36,799 bases of DNA, taken from positions 1 to 36,799 of the forward strand of contig JAUYPV010000020.1 in NCBI GenBank assembly GCA_030697555.1, in the 5' to 3' direction. This DNA comes from Hyphomonadaceae bacterium. GTDB taxonomy: Bacteria; Pseudomonadota; Alphaproteobacteria; Caulobacterales; Hyphomonadaceae. Positions 22,638-29,956 of the stretch are shown here, one piece after another. How positions within the stretch are numbered: position 1 is the first letter of the stretch; every line of letters begins with the position of its first letter. A program made the position numbers and the translations under genes. The notes beneath the pieces were generated by a model. It did no database searches and had not been told where the DNA came from. It was given only the letters and a program-made list of their open reading frames with translations.

Positions 22638-23420
22638 ATGGCCAGGAAACCTGCAGCGAAGAAACCAGCGCCTCGCGTAGCGCCGCTAAAGGCCGCCGGC
22701 GCGAAGGACCTAACGGCGAAAAAATTCATCGCGCAGATGATGACCTACCAGTCCGACGACGAACTCCGGAAGATCCAGGGCTACTTCAAGTCGGGCGAAG
22801 GCGATTACGCCCACGGCGATAAATTCATCGGCATCCGCATGGGCCAGCTGTTCGCGCTCGCCAAATCCTTTGTCGACATGAGCCCAGCCGAAATCGAAAA
22901 GCTGATGGACTCCGACATTCACGAAGCCCGCGCCGGCGCGATGAGCATCATGGGCCAGCAGGCCATGCTCAAGAAAACCACCGAGGCGCGCCGTAAAGAA
23001 CTCTACGACCTCTATCTCCGCCGCCATGATCGCATCAACAACTGGGACCTGGTCGACCTCGCCGCCAAGCCCGTCATCGGCCAGTACCTGGCCGACAAGC
23101 CCCGCACGATCCTGCGCAAGCTGGCGAAATCGAAGAACATGTGGGAGCGCCGCACCGCGCTCTACGCCTGCCTCTGGTTCATCATGAAGCAGAAATCCGT
23201 CGACGACACCGAAGCCGTCTGCGAACTCTTGATCGACGAAAAGGAAGAGATCATCCAGAAGGCGGTCGGCGGGCTCGTCCGCTGCATCGGCATCGACCGC
23301 CCTCGCCTACACGCCTTCCTCGACAGGCACGCCGCAAAGATGCCTCGCGTCGCCCTGCGCTACGCCATCGAGAAGCTCAGCCCGGCTGAAAAGAAGCGCT
23401 ACATGGCGATGGGCAGGTAG
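22638..23420 (+). CDS. AlkD-like DNA alkylation repair enzyme
   Basis: A HEAT-repeat DNA glycosylase-like protein of 260 residues that would excise alkylated purines. NNWDLVDLAAKPVIGQYL holds the Trp and Asp, and WERRTALYACLWFI the Arg, that line the AlkD active-site cleft. The first ~25 residues are basic, Lys/Ala/Pro-rich (MARKPAAKKPAPR) and may give extra DNA affinity. The remaining helices repeat a two-helix pattern. It diverges from thiD (44 bp apart). A large palindromic element follows its stop codon. Confidence 0.88.
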   Translation: MARKPAAKKPAPRVAPLKAAGAKDLTAKKFIAQMMTYQSDDELRKIQGYFKSGEGDYAHGDKFIGIRMGQLFALAKSFVDMSPAEIEKLMDSDIHEARAGAMSIMGQQAMLKKTTEARRKELYDLYLRRHDRINNWDLVDLAAKPVIGQYLADKPRTILRKLAKSKNMWERRTALYACLWFIMKQKSVDDTEAVCELLIDEKEEIIQKAVGGLVRCIGIDRPRLHAFLDRHAAKMPRVALRYAIEKLSPAEKKRYMAMGR

Positions 23421-23427
23421 CAGTTCG

Positions 23428-23510
23428 GGGGAGCGCCGGGCGCCTGCCCGGCCAAGCCACGCGATTTCGCCGGGCGTAAGAAAGAGCCGGGCAGGCGCCC
23501 GGCGCTCCCC
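23428..23510. repeat. BIME-like double palindrome (two inverted REP-type hairpins)
   Basis: Two perfect 25-bp inverted arms (23428-23452 and 23486-23510) are separated by 33 bp. Each arm is itself a hairpin: GCCGGGC-GCCT-GCCCGGC and GCCGGGC-AGGC-GCCCGGC. It fills the space between two convergent genes. The form is that of a pair of inverted REP units (BIME); no RAYT transposase is in the window. It may also end transcripts from both sides. Confidence 0.8.
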
Positions 23511-23514
23511 AGAG

Positions 23515-23955
23515 TCAGGCCTGTGGCCTCCTATGCGGCATAGGAAACGGATGCTTGAAATCAAACGCATCCTCGGTCGGTCCCACGCGCCCGATCAGCT
23601 CCAGCTTCGCCCTGCCTTCGCTCAGCGTCGGAACCGTTCCCGACGGAACCCACCACAGCGCCAGATAGGCCGGCATCTCGATGAACCACTCCTTGCGCCG
23701 CCGCATCACGCCGCGGTGCGTGGCGTTGCGATAGGCAAACGCCGCCAGCGCATCAATCGACTCCCACACCGTCATGTTGACGGTGACCTGCGGATCGTCG
23801 TTCTCCCCCTCGCCCGTCATCCTCCAGACAAACCCCGGCGACGCCTCCGCCAGCGCGTTCACCTCACCGAGCGCCACCTCGAAATCCGCATTGACCGGAT
23901 CCTCCCGCGCCACGCGGAAGATCGCGACATTGATCTGCGCGATATGCCAAGTCAT
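23515..23955 (-). CDS. DUF3291-like protein (copy 2 of a tandem pair)
   Basis: A 146-residue cytoplasmic protein of the dimeric alpha/beta-barrel type. It shares most of its length with the gene just upstream: NALAEASPGFVWRMTGEGE, NMTVWESIDALAAFAYRN, HRGVMRRRKEWF and LALWWVPSGTVPT. This pattern is that of DUF3291. No catalytic residue is known for the family. It is the last gene of the operon that starts at the ABC ATPase, 9 bp after its paralogue, and arose by tandem duplication. Confidence 0.85.
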   Translation of the reverse strand: MTWHIAQINVAIFRVAREDPVNADFEVALGEVNALAEASPGFVWRMTGEGENDDPQVTVNMTVWESIDALAAFAYRNATHRGVMRRRKEWFIEMPAYLALWWVPSGTVPTLSEGRAKLELIGRVGPTEDAFDFKHPFPMPHRRPQA

Positions 23956-23964
23956 CCAGTCAGG

Positions 23965-24447
23965 TTAAGCGCACTCGTCCAGCACGGGGTCAACCGCCAG
24001 CCCGCTCGGCGCCGGGAAGGGCTGCTTGAACGTGAAGGCGTCGGCCGTCGGCCCCAGCCTTTCCAGCAGCTCCAGCTTCGCCTTGGCGTCCTCGATCGTC
24101 GGCAATGTCCCCGCCGGAACCCACCACAGCGCCATGTAGACTTCGCGCGGCTCGAACCATTCGCGCCGCCGCCGCATCACGCCGCGATGATCCATGTTGC
24201 GATAGACGAAGGCCGCGAGCGCCTCGACGCTTTCCCACACCGACATGTTGATCGCCATCTGCGGGTCGGGAAAAGGCTTGATGTCGATGGCGCCGCTCCC
24301 CTCACCCTTCAGCCGCCAGACGAACCCTGGCGAGGCGTCCGCCAGCGCATTCACCTGATCTAGCGCATTCACGAAGTCGGCGTTTGCCGGGTCTTCAACC
24401 GGCTTGATGAACCGGCCGATGTTTACCTGGGCAAGATTCCATTTCAT
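23965..24447 (-). CDS. DUF3291-like protein (copy 1 of a tandem pair)
   Basis: A 160-residue paralogue of the following gene with the same signatures (NALADASPGFVWRLKGEG, NMSVWESVEALAAFVYRN, HRGVMRRRREWFEPREVY). It has an insert of about ten residues (AIDIKPFPD) and a longer C-terminus. The ATG at 24447 lies one base after the TGA of the upstream gene; a TTG three codons earlier has a weak AGGA site and is the alternative. Role unknown. Confidence 0.85.
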   Translation of the reverse strand: MKWNLAQVNIGRFIKPVEDPANADFVNALDQVNALADASPGFVWRLKGEGSGAIDIKPFPDPQMAINMSVWESVEALAAFVYRNMDHRGVMRRRREWFEPREVYMALWWVPAGTLPTIEDAKAKLELLERLGPTADAFTFKQPFPAPSGLAVDPVLDECA

Positions 24448-24448
24448 T

Positions 24449-24958
24449 TCAAGCAAATCCTAGCTCAACATGGACCCGACGAAACGTTTCAAGCGCGGTG
24501 GAGACAAAAACGGTAGTGGTCTGTTGTAGGTGCTTAAGCTCGTCCGGCGTGAAATTTCTGTGCGCTGGAGTCCATTCATCGCCAGAGCGCGGCACAAACC
24601 TCCGAAAAACTAATCTGACATTCCCTTGCTTGTCATGCTCGCAAATGGCGAAGCCGTGAGTAAGGAAGTGGCGATCTTCTTCTAGCGCCAGGAGCTTGTC
24701 GGCGATTGGCACCAAGTCATTTTGGAACTGGTTCAGCGGCCCAGCCATCGCGCAGAGCTTTTTGATGGCTTTCGCACGCGCTTCGACGCCGTACGGCAAT
24801 TTTGAAATCTCGCTCGCGTAGTCCGGAAGTTGCCGGCACCTCGCGACAAGGTCCGCAAGCATGAACTCAACTTGCGCGTATGCGTTTACAATAGCGCCCC
24901 TGAACGAGTGAGAAACAGTGACGAACTCTTGGGCGTTGGGCGGCGGAGCTCGGCTCAT
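24449..24958 (-). CDS. Uncharacterised helical protein with a HEPN-like R-x4-H motif, low GC
   Basis: I do not recognise a named family with certainty. The 169 residues are mostly helical: an amphipathic stretch NAYAQVEFMLADLVARCRQL, then ALEEDRHFLTHGFAIC, then a strand-rich part LVFRRFVPRSG and a final helix. R-H-F-L-T-H-G fits the R-x4-6-H motif of HEPN RNases and resembles the RN.LAHG patterns of small defence-associated proteins. The DNA is plainly more AT-rich than its neighbours, suggesting recent acquisition. It has a good GAGGGG site overlapping the end of the ABC gene, so it is co-transcribed with it. A nuclease function is only a possibility. Confidence 0.6.
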   Translation of the reverse strand: MSRAPPPNAQEFVTVSHSFRGAIVNAYAQVEFMLADLVARCRQLPDYASEISKLPYGVEARAKAIKKLCAMAGPLNQFQNDLVPIADKLLALEEDRHFLTHGFAICEHDKQGNVRLVFRRFVPRSGDEWTPAHRNFTPDELKHLQQTTTVFVSTALETFRRVHVELGFA

Positions 24959-24968
24959 TCATATCCCC

Positions 24969-25916
24969 TCACCCGCTCGTCAACGCCACGAACACGTCCT
25001 CGAGGTCCGGCTCCTCGGTCGCAAGATCGCCGATGTCGATATTGGCGCCGCGCAGCCGGACGATGAGTTTCTCCACCGAGTGCTCGCCCGTGCGATAAGT
25101 GATCGCGATCTGCCCATCCTTGCGCAGCACCGGATCGAGATCCCTCAGCGCGGCGGGGATTACGGTCACCGCCGGATCAGGCCGCACCACCAGTGTCTTG
25201 TAGTTCAGTCGCTTCAGCAGGTTCGGCGTCGGCTCGCACGCGGCGACGGCGCCGTGATTGATGATGGCGATGGTGTCGCACATCTCCTGCGCTTCCTCGA
25301 GATAGTGGGTGGTCAGTACGATCGTCGTTCCGGCGGCGTTGAGCTTGCGCACATACTCCCACAGCGACCGGCGCAGCTCGACATCGACGCCCGCGGTCGG
25401 TTCGTCGAGAATCAGGATCGGCGGCGTGTGGACGAGAGCCTTCGCCACCATCAGCCGCCGCTTCATGCCGCCCGAAAGCTGGCGCACATAGGCGTGCTTC
25501 TTGTCGCCCAGCCCGAGCGCGTCGAGGATCTCGTCCGTGCGCCGTTCGCTCGACGGCACGCCATAGAACCCCGCCATCAGCTCCAGTATCTCGCGGGGGG
25601 TGAAGAACGGATCCATGTTGATCTCTTGCGGCACGACGCCCAGCGCCGCGCGGCTCTCGCGCGGCTGCTTGTCGGCGTTGACGCCCCAGATGTTCACCGT
25701 CCCGGACGTCTTGTTCACCAGCCCCGCGAGAATGTTGATGAAGGTGGATTTCCCCGCCCCGTTCGGCCCCAGCAGCCCGAACACTGAACCTCGCGGAATC
25801 GCCAGGTCGATGCCCTTGAGCGCCTGCTTGGCTGGCATCTTCTTGGAAGCAGCGTAGGTCTTGGTCAGCCCCACGGCCTCGATCGCTAAGTCCGGCTGCC
25901 CGGTGGATTTCAGCAT
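24969..25916 (-). CDS. ABC transporter ATP-binding protein
   Basis: A 315-residue ATPase subunit. Walker A GLLGPNGAGKST, Q-loop VVPQEINMDPFFTP, signature RQLSGGMKRRLMVAKAL, Walker B ILILDEPTAGVD and H-switch TTHYLEEAQEMCD are all intact. After residue ~230 there is a C-terminal extension typical of the YadG/drug-exporter type. The cognate permease normally follows directly, but here the next genes are the HEPN-like and DUF3291 genes and no ABC permease occurs in the window. It may work with a permease elsewhere, or the permease was displaced. Confidence 0.93.
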   Translation of the reverse strand: MLKSTGQPDLAIEAVGLTKTYAASKKMPAKQALKGIDLAIPRGSVFGLLGPNGAGKSTFINILAGLVNKTSGTVNIWGVNADKQPRESRAALGVVPQEINMDPFFTPREILELMAGFYGVPSSERRTDEILDALGLGDKKHAYVRQLSGGMKRRLMVAKALVHTPPILILDEPTAGVDVELRRSLWEYVRKLNAAGTTIVLTTHYLEEAQEMCDTIAIINHGAVAACEPTPNLLKRLNYKTLVVRPDPAVTVIPAALRDLDPVLRKDGQIAITYRTGEHSVEKLIVRLRGANIDIGDLATEEPDLEDVFVALTSG

Positions 25917-26037
25917 CGCCTGAACCTTCTATTCGGCATCTGGCGCCACATTGACGGCGGGCGCCGGGCTCCCATACCTAGGGCCGCCCGGATGCCTCGC
26001 AAAGAGGCGTGCGTCACGAGAAAAAGGCTATGACAGG

Positions 26038-26235
26038 ATGACCGACCAGTCCTGGTATGTGGACCACCCCGAACGAATGGTGGTGACGACCAAGAAAGTC
26101 GCCTGCGATGGCGGCGGCGGCGCGCTGGGCCATCCCAAGGTCTGGTACGACATGTCCGAAGAGGACTTCGTCGAGTGCAAATACTGCGACCGGGTCTTCG
26201 TCCTCAAGGGCGGCAGCCACGACAAGGTCGGCTAA
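26038..26235 (+). CDS. CHCC zinc-finger domain protein (NDUFS6-like)
   Basis: A 65-residue protein. The zinc ligands follow the zf-CHCC order: Cys in KVACDGG, His in LGHPKVW, then the pair in VECKYCDRVF. The same module forms the end of mitochondrial complex I subunit NDUFS6, and stand-alone alphaproteobacterial copies are common. The ATG at 26038 is chosen because the family start (TDQSWYVDHPE) lies there; the longer frame starting at 25951 is not supported. No nuo genes are nearby. Confidence 0.85.
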   Translation: MTDQSWYVDHPERMVVTTKKVACDGGGGALGHPKVWYDMSEEDFVECKYCDRVFVLKGGSHDKVG

Positions 26236-26254
26236 ACCCAACCTGCGGTACATT

Positions 26255-26300
26255 GTAACAAGGCCTGTAACGGCCTGAAACTGAGGCCTGTTACGGTAAT
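26255..26300. promoter_or_regulatory. Repeat cluster in the promoter region of the second TonB receptor
   Basis: AGGCCTGTAACGG (26261-26273) and AGGCCTGTTACGG (26284-26296) are direct repeats with one mismatch, 23 bp apart. GTAAC/GTTAC occurs three times (26255, 26267, 26290), and GTAACGGCCT also pairs with AGGCC(T)GTTAC. It lies 110-155 bp before the receptor ATG, so it is a likely operator for an unidentified regulator. Confidence 0.5.
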
Positions 26301-26410
26301 TCACCTGTCCGCGCGCGGTCTTCCCGGACAGAAGCCCTCCAACAACCCGTGAAACGGGCAAACGGCGAATCGTCCGCATGGACGGCGAGTGGCGTTGGAG
26401 GAACTCCCCG

Positions 26411-28519
26411 ATGAAGGCCTGGACCCGCTACCTGATGGGCGGGGCAAGTGCGCTTGTCCTCAGCGCCCTCGCCCCGGCCTTCGCCCAGACCGCCGACGCG
26501 CCTCAGACCGTCCAGGCCGGCCCTTCCGCCGACGAGCCCCAATCCGCTCCCGACCAGTCCGCCCAGAGCAGCGAGACAGTCACCATCTTCGGCCGCGCCA
26601 TCGAGCAGATCGGGACCGCCCAGTCCGCCTCCGAAGGCATTGTCGGTTACGCTGACCTCTCCACCCGCCCGATCAGCCGCGCCGCCGAACTCGTGGAAGT
26701 CATCCCCGGCATGATCGCTACCGAGCACTCCTCGGGCGGTAAGGCCAACCAGTACTTCCTCCGCGGCTTCAACCTCGACCACGGCACGGACTTCGGCGGC
26801 TTCATCGACGGCGTGCCGATCAACCAGCGCTCGCACCCGCACATGAGCGGCTATCTCGATCTCAACTTCCTGATGGCTGACCTGGTCGAGCGCGTCGAAT
26901 TCAAGAAAGGCATCCAGTACGCCGAAAACGGCGACTACACGTCGGCGGGCTCCGCCTCGTTTGTTCTCTACGACAAACTCCCCGCCAACTACGTCGGGCT
27001 CCGCATCGACGGCGAAGGCGAATACCGCGCCACAGTCGCCGGCTCATGGGATGTGGGCGAAGGAACTCTGCTCGCCGCCGTGGCGCATGAAGGCGGCGAC
27101 GGCTCGTTCGACCTGCCCGCTGAACTCAACAAGACCACCGCGTATCTCAAATACACCCAGCCGCTCGGCAATGCGAAGCTTCGCCTCGGCTTCATCGGTT
27201 ACAGCAATGACTGGGTCGCCATCGACCAGATCCCGCTGCGCGCCGTCGAGGCAGGCGACATCGGCCGCTTTGGTTTCATCGATCCGACCAATGGTGGGGA
27301 AAGCCGCCGCTACATCGCCTCCGCCGGCCTCGAATGGGACAACGCCAGCGTGCTCGGCTACGTCCAGAAGTCAGAACTGAACCTGTTCCACAACTTCACC
27401 TACTTCCTCGATCCGGTCCTGGGCGATCAGGTCGAGCAAGTGGAAGATCGCAACGCCGCCGGCCTGCGCGCCAGGATCAAGCGCGACTTCGAACTGTTCG
27501 GCGTCAAAGCCGAAGGCCGCGTCGGCGCCGACACCCATTTCGACTGGCTCGATGAATCGAGCCTCTACAAGACAACTGCCCGCGTCCGCACCTCCGCCAT
27601 CTCCGAAAACGCGGTAGACGTCATGTCCGCCGACGTCTGGAGCGATATCACCCTGCACTGGACCGACCGCTTCCGCACCACCATCGGACTTCGCGCCGAC
27701 TACATCGACGGCGAAGTCGAAACGCCGGTCGCCGCCAATGCCGGCAGCGATAGCGGCGTGCAGTGGAACCCGAAAATCAACGTCGCCTACACCATCAACG
27801 ACAATCTCGAAGTCTATGCCGGCGCAGGCTACGGCTTCCACTCCAACAACATCATCGGCGTTATGCAAACCGTGGATCCGGTCTCTGGCGACCCCGTCGA
27901 CTCCCCCACCGTTTTCTCCGAAAGCCGCGGCGGCGAATTCGGCGTGCGCTGGGAGCCGAACTCCACCTTCAACCTCTCCGCTGCCGCCTTCGTGCTCGAG
28001 TTCGATTCGGAACTGATCTATGTCGGCGACGCTGGCATTTCCGAACCGTCCGACCCGACCCGCCGCCATGGCTTTGAAGTCGCAGCCTTCTGGAACCCGG
28101 TGGACTGGCTGGCCTTCGACGCTTCCTACGCCTACTCGCAGTCGCGCTTCGAGGATGCGCCGTCCAACCTCGACCGCGTGCCCAACACGGTCGAAGGCGT
28201 CGCCGCTGCCGGCGTCACCTGGCTGCCGGGCGATGGGTGGGAAGGCTCACTCCGCGTCCGCTATCTCGGCCCCGCCCCGTTGCTGGAGGACAATTCCATC
28301 CGCGCGCCCTCCACCACTCTGGTCAATGCCGGCATCTCCAAGGACTTCGGGCGCTTCGAGATCGGGCTCGACGCCCTCAACCTGCTCGATTCTGACGACT
28401 ACGACATGGTCTATTTCTACGAGAGCCAGCTGCAGGGCGAAGCCAACCCGGTAGAGGACATCCACTTCCACCCTACCCATCCGCGGACTTTCGTCCTGAA
28501 CCTCAAGGCGAAATTCTAG
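26411..28519 (+). CDS. TonB-dependent outer-membrane receptor
   Basis: An outer-membrane receptor of 702 residues. The ATG at 26411 has GGAGGAA 7 nt upstream and gives a clean signal peptide (cleavage near AFA-QT). A 35-residue Ala/Gln/Ser/Asp-rich linker and a TonB-box-like ETVTIFGR follow. The plug holds VIPGMIATEHSSGG, NQYFLRGFNLDHGTDFGG and INQRSHPHMSGYLDLNF, rich in His and Asp. The barrel ends PRTFVLNLKAKF with a terminal Phe. The LDHGTDF type of receptor is distinct from the first TBDR in this window; its substrate is unknown, and the His-rich plug might suit a metal complex (inference). A repeat cluster precedes it. It is followed by 180 bp without a gene. Confidence 0.92.
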   Translation: MKAWTRYLMGGASALVLSALAPAFAQTADAPQTVQAGPSADEPQSAPDQSAQSSETVTIFGRAIEQIGTAQSASEGIVGYADLSTRPISRAAELVEVIPGMIATEHSSGGKANQYFLRGFNLDHGTDFGGFIDGVPINQRSHPHMSGYLDLNFLMADLVERVEFKKGIQYAENGDYTSAGSASFVLYDKLPANYVGLRIDGEGEYRATVAGSWDVGEGTLLAAVAHEGGDGSFDLPAELNKTTAYLKYTQPLGNAKLRLGFIGYSNDWVAIDQIPLRAVEAGDIGRFGFIDPTNGGESRRYIASAGLEWDNASVLGYVQKSELNLFHNFTYFLDPVLGDQVEQVEDRNAAGLRARIKRDFELFGVKAEGRVGADTHFDWLDESSLYKTTARVRTSAISENAVDVMSADVWSDITLHWTDRFRTTIGLRADYIDGEVETPVAANAGSDSGVQWNPKINVAYTINDNLEVYAGAGYGFHSNNIIGVMQTVDPVSGDPVDSPTVFSESRGGEFGVRWEPNSTFNLSAAAFVLEFDSELIYVGDAGISEPSDPTRRHGFEVAAFWNPVDWLAFDASYAYSQSRFEDAPSNLDRVPNTVEGVAAAGVTWLPGDGWEGSLRVRYLGPAPLLEDNSIRAPSTTLVNAGISKDFGRFEIGLDALNLLDSDDYDMVYFYESQLQGEANPVEDIHFHPTHPRTFVLNLKAKF

Positions 28520-28702
28520 GCTCGATGGGCGGGCCCTGCCCCGTCCTGACCATTGCGACTTGGTCATCGTGCAAAATCCCGAGTCGAATTCGCGCACTAG
28601 GAGAAACCTCCGTGTGCGGCGCTATTTCCTCTGGGCTGTGGCCGCGGCTTCCGGTACGGCGATTCGTGTGGGGCAAGTTTCCTGTCGGGCTGACGTCTTT
28701 TC

Positions 28703-29140
28703 ATGAATCCGCTGACTGCAAGATGGGTCTATTGCGCGGGACTGTTCTTCGTCACCGCCTGCGCCGTGCTGCCTGAGACGCTGGTGGCGCCGGCGCCAGC
28801 TGTCGTCGCCGTGGCGCCGCCAACGCCGGAACAACAGCTTGCCCACGCCATGCGCGACCGGATCGAGCTTCAGCGGAACTACGGTAAGGCGCACCCCGCA
28901 ATCGCCACGGCCGCCGCCGCCGAGGATACACTGCGGGATTTCGCCCTCTCCGCGAACCCCGAACACTTTCACCGCGATCTGCTGCGCGCGCTCACCAACG
29001 AACTCAGCGACGCGCTTGCCGACCGCACCGCGGCCTCGCTGAAATACGCCGCGAAGCATCCGGAACATCAGAAGGCCGACCTCGCCGTGTCAGGCCTGAT
29101 GGCCGCCATCAACGTCGAAATGCGCAAGCGCGACGTCTGA
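28703..29140 (+). CDS. Uncharacterised lipoprotein
   Basis: A 145-residue protein I cannot place in a family. MNPLTARWVYCAGLFFVTAC is a lipoprotein signal with the lipidated Cys at 20. A 20-residue Ala/Pro/Val linker follows, and then a helical, His- and Ala-rich region (AHAMRDRIELQRNYGKAHPA, NPEHFHRDLLRAL, AAKHPEHQKADL). The spaced heptad-like leucines suggest short coiled coils in the periplasm. No obvious ribosome binding site precedes the ATG. It sits between the TBDR and an SGNH hydrolase on the same strand. Confidence 0.7.
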   Translation: MNPLTARWVYCAGLFFVTACAVLPETLVAPAPAVVAVAPPTPEQQLAHAMRDRIELQRNYGKAHPAIATAAAAEDTLRDFALSANPEHFHRDLLRALTNELSDALADRTAASLKYAAKHPEHQKADLAVSGLMAAINVEMRKRDV

Positions 29141-29218
29141 TCTTCCCGCCATCGGTCCAAACCATTGGCGATGCCCCCTGCCCGCGCTAGCGTGGCCAAG
29201 TACATTCGGGGAAACACC

Positions 29219-29935
29219 ATGAAGACCCGCTCCTTCGTCAGCCTCATCGCTCTCGGCCTCGCCGCCTGCACGACCGTTGGCGCGGGCCCCGATCCCGTGC
29301 AGACCGCCGCGCCCAGGGCGCCACGCTTCGACGAGGCGATCGCCGCCTTCGAGGCGTCGGACAAGACAGCCATGCCGCCGAAGTGCGCCACGCTCTTCGT
29401 CGGCGCATCCTCCATCCGCTTCTGGCGCACGCTGAAGGAGGACTTCCCCGACCGCGCCGTCATCCAGCGCGGCTTTGGCGGCTCGACCGTGTGGGAGGTC
29501 GACCACTATTTCGACCGCGTCGTCGCGCCCTATCATCCCAAGGAAATCGTCTTCTACGCCGGCGAGAACGATCTCTGGATCGACAAGCGCACGCCCGACG
29601 AGGTCTATGCCGACTTCGTCCAGTTCATGAAGCTGAAAGACAAGGCGCTGGGCTCGACGCCGGTCTGGTTCATCGCCGCCAAGCCCTCGAAGCAGCGCTT
29701 CGAACAGCTGCCGGATCAATCCAGGTACAACGCGAAGGTCGAAGCGCTTGCGGACAAGCGCAATGATCTCGCCTACATCGACGTCGTCGGACCGATGCTG
29801 AAACCTGACGGCACGCCGAAGGACATCTTCGTCGAAGACAACCTCCACATGACGCCCGAAGGCTACGCCATCTGGACGCCGATCGTGGATGCTGCCCTCG
29901 ACAACGGCCAGAAGGCGAAAGCGCCGGGCTGCTGA
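29219..29935 (+). CDS. SGNH/GDSL-family hydrolase lipoprotein
   Basis: A secreted esterase-like protein of 238 residues with a lipobox (LAAC, MKTRSFVSLIALGLAAC). The SGNH blocks are present: Ser in FVGASSIRFW (block I, with Ala in place of Asp of GDS), Gly in RGFGGSTVWE (block II), Asn in YAGENDLW (block III), and the Asp-His pair in DNLHMTPEGY (block V). Such enzymes remove acetyl or acyl groups from carbohydrates or lipids. The ATG at 29219 gives the lipoprotein signal. It ends 22 bp from the convergent histidine kinase gene. Confidence 0.9.
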   Translation: MKTRSFVSLIALGLAACTTVGAGPDPVQTAAPRAPRFDEAIAAFEASDKTAMPPKCATLFVGASSIRFWRTLKEDFPDRAVIQRGFGGSTVWEVDHYFDRVVAPYHPKEIVFYAGENDLWIDKRTPDEVYADFVQFMKLKDKALGSTPVWFIAAKPSKQRFEQLPDQSRYNAKVEALADKRNDLAYIDVVGPMLKPDGTPKDIFVEDNLHMTPEGYAIWTPIVDAALDNGQKAKAPGC

Positions 29936-29956
29936 CGGCAGGAAGCCCACCCTCGC

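Noticed and set aside
24449-24958. Calling the R-x4-H protein a toxin of a toxin-antitoxin pair
   Set aside because: No small antitoxin-like or MNT nucleotidyltransferase gene is adjacent; only the motif is visible.
28520-28702. Small gene or RNA between the second TBDR and the lipoprotein
   Set aside because: The 83-codon frame at 28525-28776 has no family pattern and overlaps the lipoprotein signal; no convincing terminator or RNA fold was seen.
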